Positions 61,749 to 64,000 of a stretch of 64,000 bases of DNA are shown one piece after another; position 1 is the first letter of the stretch, and each line of letters starts with the position of its first letter. This DNA is from Devosia submarina (GTDB lineage: Bacteria > Pseudomonadota > Alphaproteobacteria > Rhizobiales > Devosiaceae), in the NCBI RefSeq assembly GCF_003056345.1, contig NZ_PYWB01000002.1:310001-374000 (forward strand). Direction: 5' to 3'. The notes below the pieces were generated by a model, which saw nothing but the letters and a program-made list of their open reading frames with translations, was not told where the DNA came from and did not search any database. Position numbers and translations under genes: made by a program.

Positions 61749-62272
61749 TGGATGCTGGGGCGCTGCTCGTCGTCTTTGAGCGCCTCGGGATCAAACGGGC
61801 GCTGGTTGGTGTGCAGCTTCTTGACCAGCTTGTCCACCGGCTCGGCATAAACAAAGCCGAATGACACGCAGCCATCGCGGCCTTGCACGGCATGATGAAG
61901 GCGGTGTGCCTGGTAGACGCGCTTGAGATAGCCCTTGCGCGGGATGTATTTGAATGGCCAGCGCTGGTGCACCAGCCCGTCATGCATAAAGAAATACAGC
62001 ACGCCATAAATGGAAATGCCCACGGCAATCCACCAGACCGGCCATAGGTAGGCGCCCAGGATAAAGAGCCCTACCGCGAAGACCGCGAAGACCACGGCAT
62101 AAAGGTCGTTTTCCTCCAGCGCTTCGTCATGGGGTTCGTGATGGGATTTGTGCCAGCCCCAACCCCAGCCATGCATGATATGTTCATGCGACCAGGCCGC
62201 GAACCATTCCATGAACGCGACAGTGCCCAGCACCAAGAGAGTTGGGATAAGATAATGCAGCAAGGTTTCCAT
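61745..62272 (-). CDS. crtZ: Beta-carotene 3-hydroxylase
   Basis: Adds 3-hydroxyl groups to beta-ionone rings. The 175-residue membrane diiron enzyme has the histidine motifs SHEHIMHG (His29, His31, His34), HKSHHEPH (41-48) and, after the FFMHDGLVH block, the terminal YQAHRLHHAV. It is convergent with crtB and downstream of crtW on the minus strand, five bases after it. With CrtW it should make astaxanthin-type pigments. Confidence 0.95.
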   Translation of the reverse strand: METLLHYLIPTLLVLGTVAFMEWFAAWSHEHIMHGWGWGWHKSHHEPHDEALEENDLYAVVFAVFAVGLFILGAYLWPVWWIAVGISIYGVLYFFMHDGLVHQRWPFKYIPRKGYLKRVYQAHRLHHAVQGRDGCVSFGFVYAEPVDKLVKKLHTNQRPFDPEALKDDEQRPSIH

Positions 62273-62277
62273 GGCTC

Positions 62278-63045
62278 TCAGGCGGCGTTAGCGGTGGCGG
62301 CGGGTCGGCGGTAGCTGGGCAGTTTCCACCAGGGCACCCAAGGGGCGTCATGGTGTTCGTGATGGTAGCCGAAGTGGAAGCAGGTCAGCAGCGATATGCC
62401 ATAGGAAAAGTCATTGCTGCGGGCGCGGTGGCGGTCGGTGAATGGCGTTTCATCGATGCGGTGGGGCCGGTAGGTGCCGAAGTAAAAGAGCTGCACCGAT
62501 GACAGAAGGGCGGGCACGGCCCAGAACAGCAGCATGATGGGGAAGCGCTCGCGCAGGATCAGCGTGTAGATCACAACAACAACAAACAGGACGGCGAATT
62601 CGCGCCAACCGAAATAATGGCGGAAGAATTTGACGTACCAGGGCCAGAAGCTTGAGGGGTGGTCTTCATCGAAATCGGGGTCATCAGCGGTGCCGGCATT
62701 GCGATGATGAGCGTGATGGTTCTCGTAGAGCTTTTCATAGGAAAAGCCGGCATAGATGAACACCGCGAAGCGCCCGATCAGGCGGTTCAAGGCAGGGAAT
62801 TGCGGGGCGAGCGAGCCGTGCATGGTGTCGTGGGCGACGATAAAGAGCCCTACGCTCAGCCAGCATTGCAGCGCCACAACAAAGGGTGCCGCGAGCCAAA
62901 GATTGCCTTGCGTCCAGTCGATCAGGAAAATCGCGCTGATGTGCACGGTCAGCCAGGCGCCTATGATCAGGGCGGCGAGAAACAGGCCGATTGCAGTATC
63001 GCGTGGGCTCACAACGATTTTCGGAGAGGTTTTAACGGGGCTCAC
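62278..63045 (-). CDS. crtW: Beta-carotene 4-ketolase
   Basis: Adds 4-keto groups to beta-ionone rings. The 255-residue integral-membrane diiron enzyme has AHDTMHGSL, the HHAHHRNAGTADDPDF cluster and FHFGYHHEHHDAPWVPWW, the three CrtW histidine motifs. The GTG at 63045 is preferred: AAGGAG lies eight bases upstream, while the longer frame (GTG 63054) overlaps that ribosome site. The gene is first in a crtW-crtZ pair, 15 bases after the stop of the ABC-2 permease gene. Confidence 0.95.
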   Translation of the reverse strand: MSPVKTSPKIVVSPRDTAIGLFLAALIIGAWLTVHISAIFLIDWTQGNLWLAAPFVVALQCWLSVGLFIVAHDTMHGSLAPQFPALNRLIGRFAVFIYAGFSYEKLYENHHAHHRNAGTADDPDFDEDHPSSFWPWYVKFFRHYFGWREFAVLFVVVVIYTLILRERFPIMLLFWAVPALLSSVQLFYFGTYRPHRIDETPFTDRHRARSNDFSYGISLLTCFHFGYHHEHHDAPWVPWWKLPSYRRPAATANAA

Positions 63046-63060
63046 CGGAGGCACTCCTTC

Positions 63061-64000
63061 TTACATCCGCAAGCGCTTGCGCGAAACGATCAAGGCTAGA
63101 GCCGTCGCCGCCAGGGCGCAGGCCCAGAGCCAGCCCAGTTCGGGCAAAAGATCAAGCAGGCCTTCGCCGCGCCAGAGTACGCCATGATAAGCCTCGATGG
63201 CCCAGGCATTGGGCGTATACCAGCCCGCATCCTGCAGCCAGGGCGGCATCATGAACCGGGGCACCATGGACCCGCCAATTGCAGAACACACTAGCACCAC
63301 GAATGTGGAAATTGTTTGTGCCTGTTGCCGGCTGGTGCAAATGGAAGCGACGGCCAGCCCCAGGCCAGAAGCGGTGGCCGCAGCGGCAAGGCTTGTCAGG
63401 AACCAGAGCCATGAATGGCTGAGGACATCCACGCCATAGACGAGCGCGGCCACAAGAAAGATCAGCGCGACCTGGACCATGCCTTGCACGGTAAGGAAGA
63501 TCCATTTGCCGATAACCACGACATCGGTGCCGGCCGGACCGATCGCAATGCGGTCGAGGATGCCGGAATGGCGCTCCTCGATCAGGGTGGCGGCGCTTTG
63601 CATGGCCGAGAAAAGAAGGAAAAGGATTGCAACGGCGCCGGCATAATAGGTGACGGTGCCACCCGAGCCCCCTTGCGGGCCGACAAAGCTGGTTTGGACC
63701 AGGGCCGGGGGTTGGTCGGCATTTGCCGCGGCCATTTGCTCCATGGCGGCGGTAAGGCGCGCCGATTGTTCCGGCGTCCAGCCGCCGACAAGGCTTTCCA
63801 CGGCTGGAAGGGTGCGCGCAAGGCTGAGATCGGGCAGGTGTTTAGCAAGAACGCGCTGCACCTGGCCGGAAAGAATGGCGCCAGCCATGACCTTGCCAGG
63901 ATCAACAAGAACAGTGATGGGCGGCGTTGTTGTGTCGGCCAGATCACCGGTGACGACGAGACCCACATCGGCTGCGCCCCTGTTGACCGCCTGGGCAACC
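63061..64000 (-). CDS. ABC-2-type membrane permease (N-terminus outside window)
   Basis: The frame is open to the right edge, so the N-terminus is missing. About 313 visible residues hold a periplasmic segment (about 1-105, with LVDPGKVMAGAILSGQVQRVL) and six C-terminal helices. The ATLIEERHSGILDRIAIGPA loop and the final GWYTPNAWAIEAYHGVLWRG segment belong to the ABC-2/DrrB permease group. The ATPase should lie upstream outside the window. It is 15 bases before crtW and may be in its transcript; a link to pigment transport is only a guess. Confidence 0.83.
   Translation of the reverse strand, partial: VAQAVNRGAADVGLVVTGDLADTTTPPITVLVDPGKVMAGAILSGQVQRVLAKHLPDLSLARTLPAVESLVGGWTPEQSARLTAAMEQMAAANADQPPALVQTSFVGPQGGSGGTVTYYAGAVAILFLLFSAMQSAATLIEERHSGILDRIAIGPAGTDVVVIGKWIFLTVQGMVQVALIFLVAALVYGVDVLSHSWLWFLTSLAAAATASGLGLAVASICTSRQQAQTISTFVVLVCSAIGGSMVPRFMMPPWLQDAGWYTPNAWAIEAYHGVLWRGEGLLDLLPELGWLWACALAATALALIVSRKRLRM

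Noticed and set aside
1-64000. CRISPR array, insertion sequence or prophage
   Set aside because: No regularly spaced repeats, transposase or phage structural genes are present.

Overview
The window is a chromosomal segment of an alphaproteobacterium of the order Hyphomicrobiales (Rhizobiales), most likely a pigmented Devosiaceae-type organism. The evidence is the GC-rich coding sequence, the rpmH-rnpA-yidC-yihA...argB order, a HmuP-type haem uptake operon with an iron-rhodo-box, an EcfG-type stress promoter and an astaxanthin-type carotenoid cluster. The genus assignment is inference. I see no phage, insertion sequence, CRISPR or conjugation genes.

Region by region. (1) 0.2-9.7 kb is a nucleotide-sugar and glycosyltransferase locus. 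ugd diverges from a tightly packed operon of two SDR sugar epimerase/dehydratases, one GT4 glycosyltransferase, three tandem CgeB-type glycosyltransferases and UDP-glucuronate decarboxylase. Together ugd and the decarboxylase would make UDP-glucuronate and UDP-xylose. No polymerase, flippase or ABC exporter is present, so the product is unknown. (2) 9.7-15.5 kb is a stress and housekeeping group: a small acidic protein, a YciE/YciF ferritin-like protein, a zinc alcohol dehydrogenase, a 57-residue membrane protein, an MBL-fold hydrolase, a Crp/Fnr regulator, an aldo/keto reductase and an unknown protein. (3) 15.6-22.1 kb holds tRNA-Arg(ACG), an orphan histidine kinase, a Lpd-like flavoprotein without the redox disulfide, then rpmH-rnpA-yidC-yihA. 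(4) 22.2-32.7 kb holds a DUF1801 protein, a class I glutamine amidotransferase, Tat-type MsrB, a fasciclin protein, an RskA-type anti-sigma factor with its ECF sigma factor, argB, a DHA2 MFS exporter, ilvA, a large exported protein and a HAD nucleotidase.

(5) 32.7-45.6 kb holds one single-gene ABC exporter, an AcuI/YhdH reductase, alkyladenine DNA glycosylase, recQ, a DUF1624 membrane protein, a heterodimeric ABC exporter pair, an exported protein, a cold-shock protein and a small unknown protein. (6) 45.9-52.2 kb is a complete haem uptake locus: hmuPSTUV on the minus strand, diverging from a TonB-dependent haem receptor across an intergenic region with a TGA-N9-TCA iron box. (7) 52.3-58 kb is a second stress group: a DUF6894 protein behind a hairpin that covers its ribosome binding site, glgX, a GlsB/YeaQ membrane protein behind an exact GGAAC-N16-CGTT promoter, a YidB-type protein and a long AI-2E-type permease fused to an unknown domain and a GAF domain. 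(8) 58.1-63 kb is a carotenoid cluster: crtY-crtI-crtB facing crtW-crtZ, enough for phytoene to astaxanthin if GGPP is made elsewhere (no crtE here). An ABC-2 permease fragment lies upstream of crtW and runs off the window end.

The best candidate for something undescribed is the triple-CgeB glycosyltransferase operon. Other points worth checking are the ribosome-binding-site hairpin on the DUF6894 gene, the permease-GAF fusion, the disulfide-less Lpd homologue and the sigma/anti-sigma/fasciclin/MsrB module.
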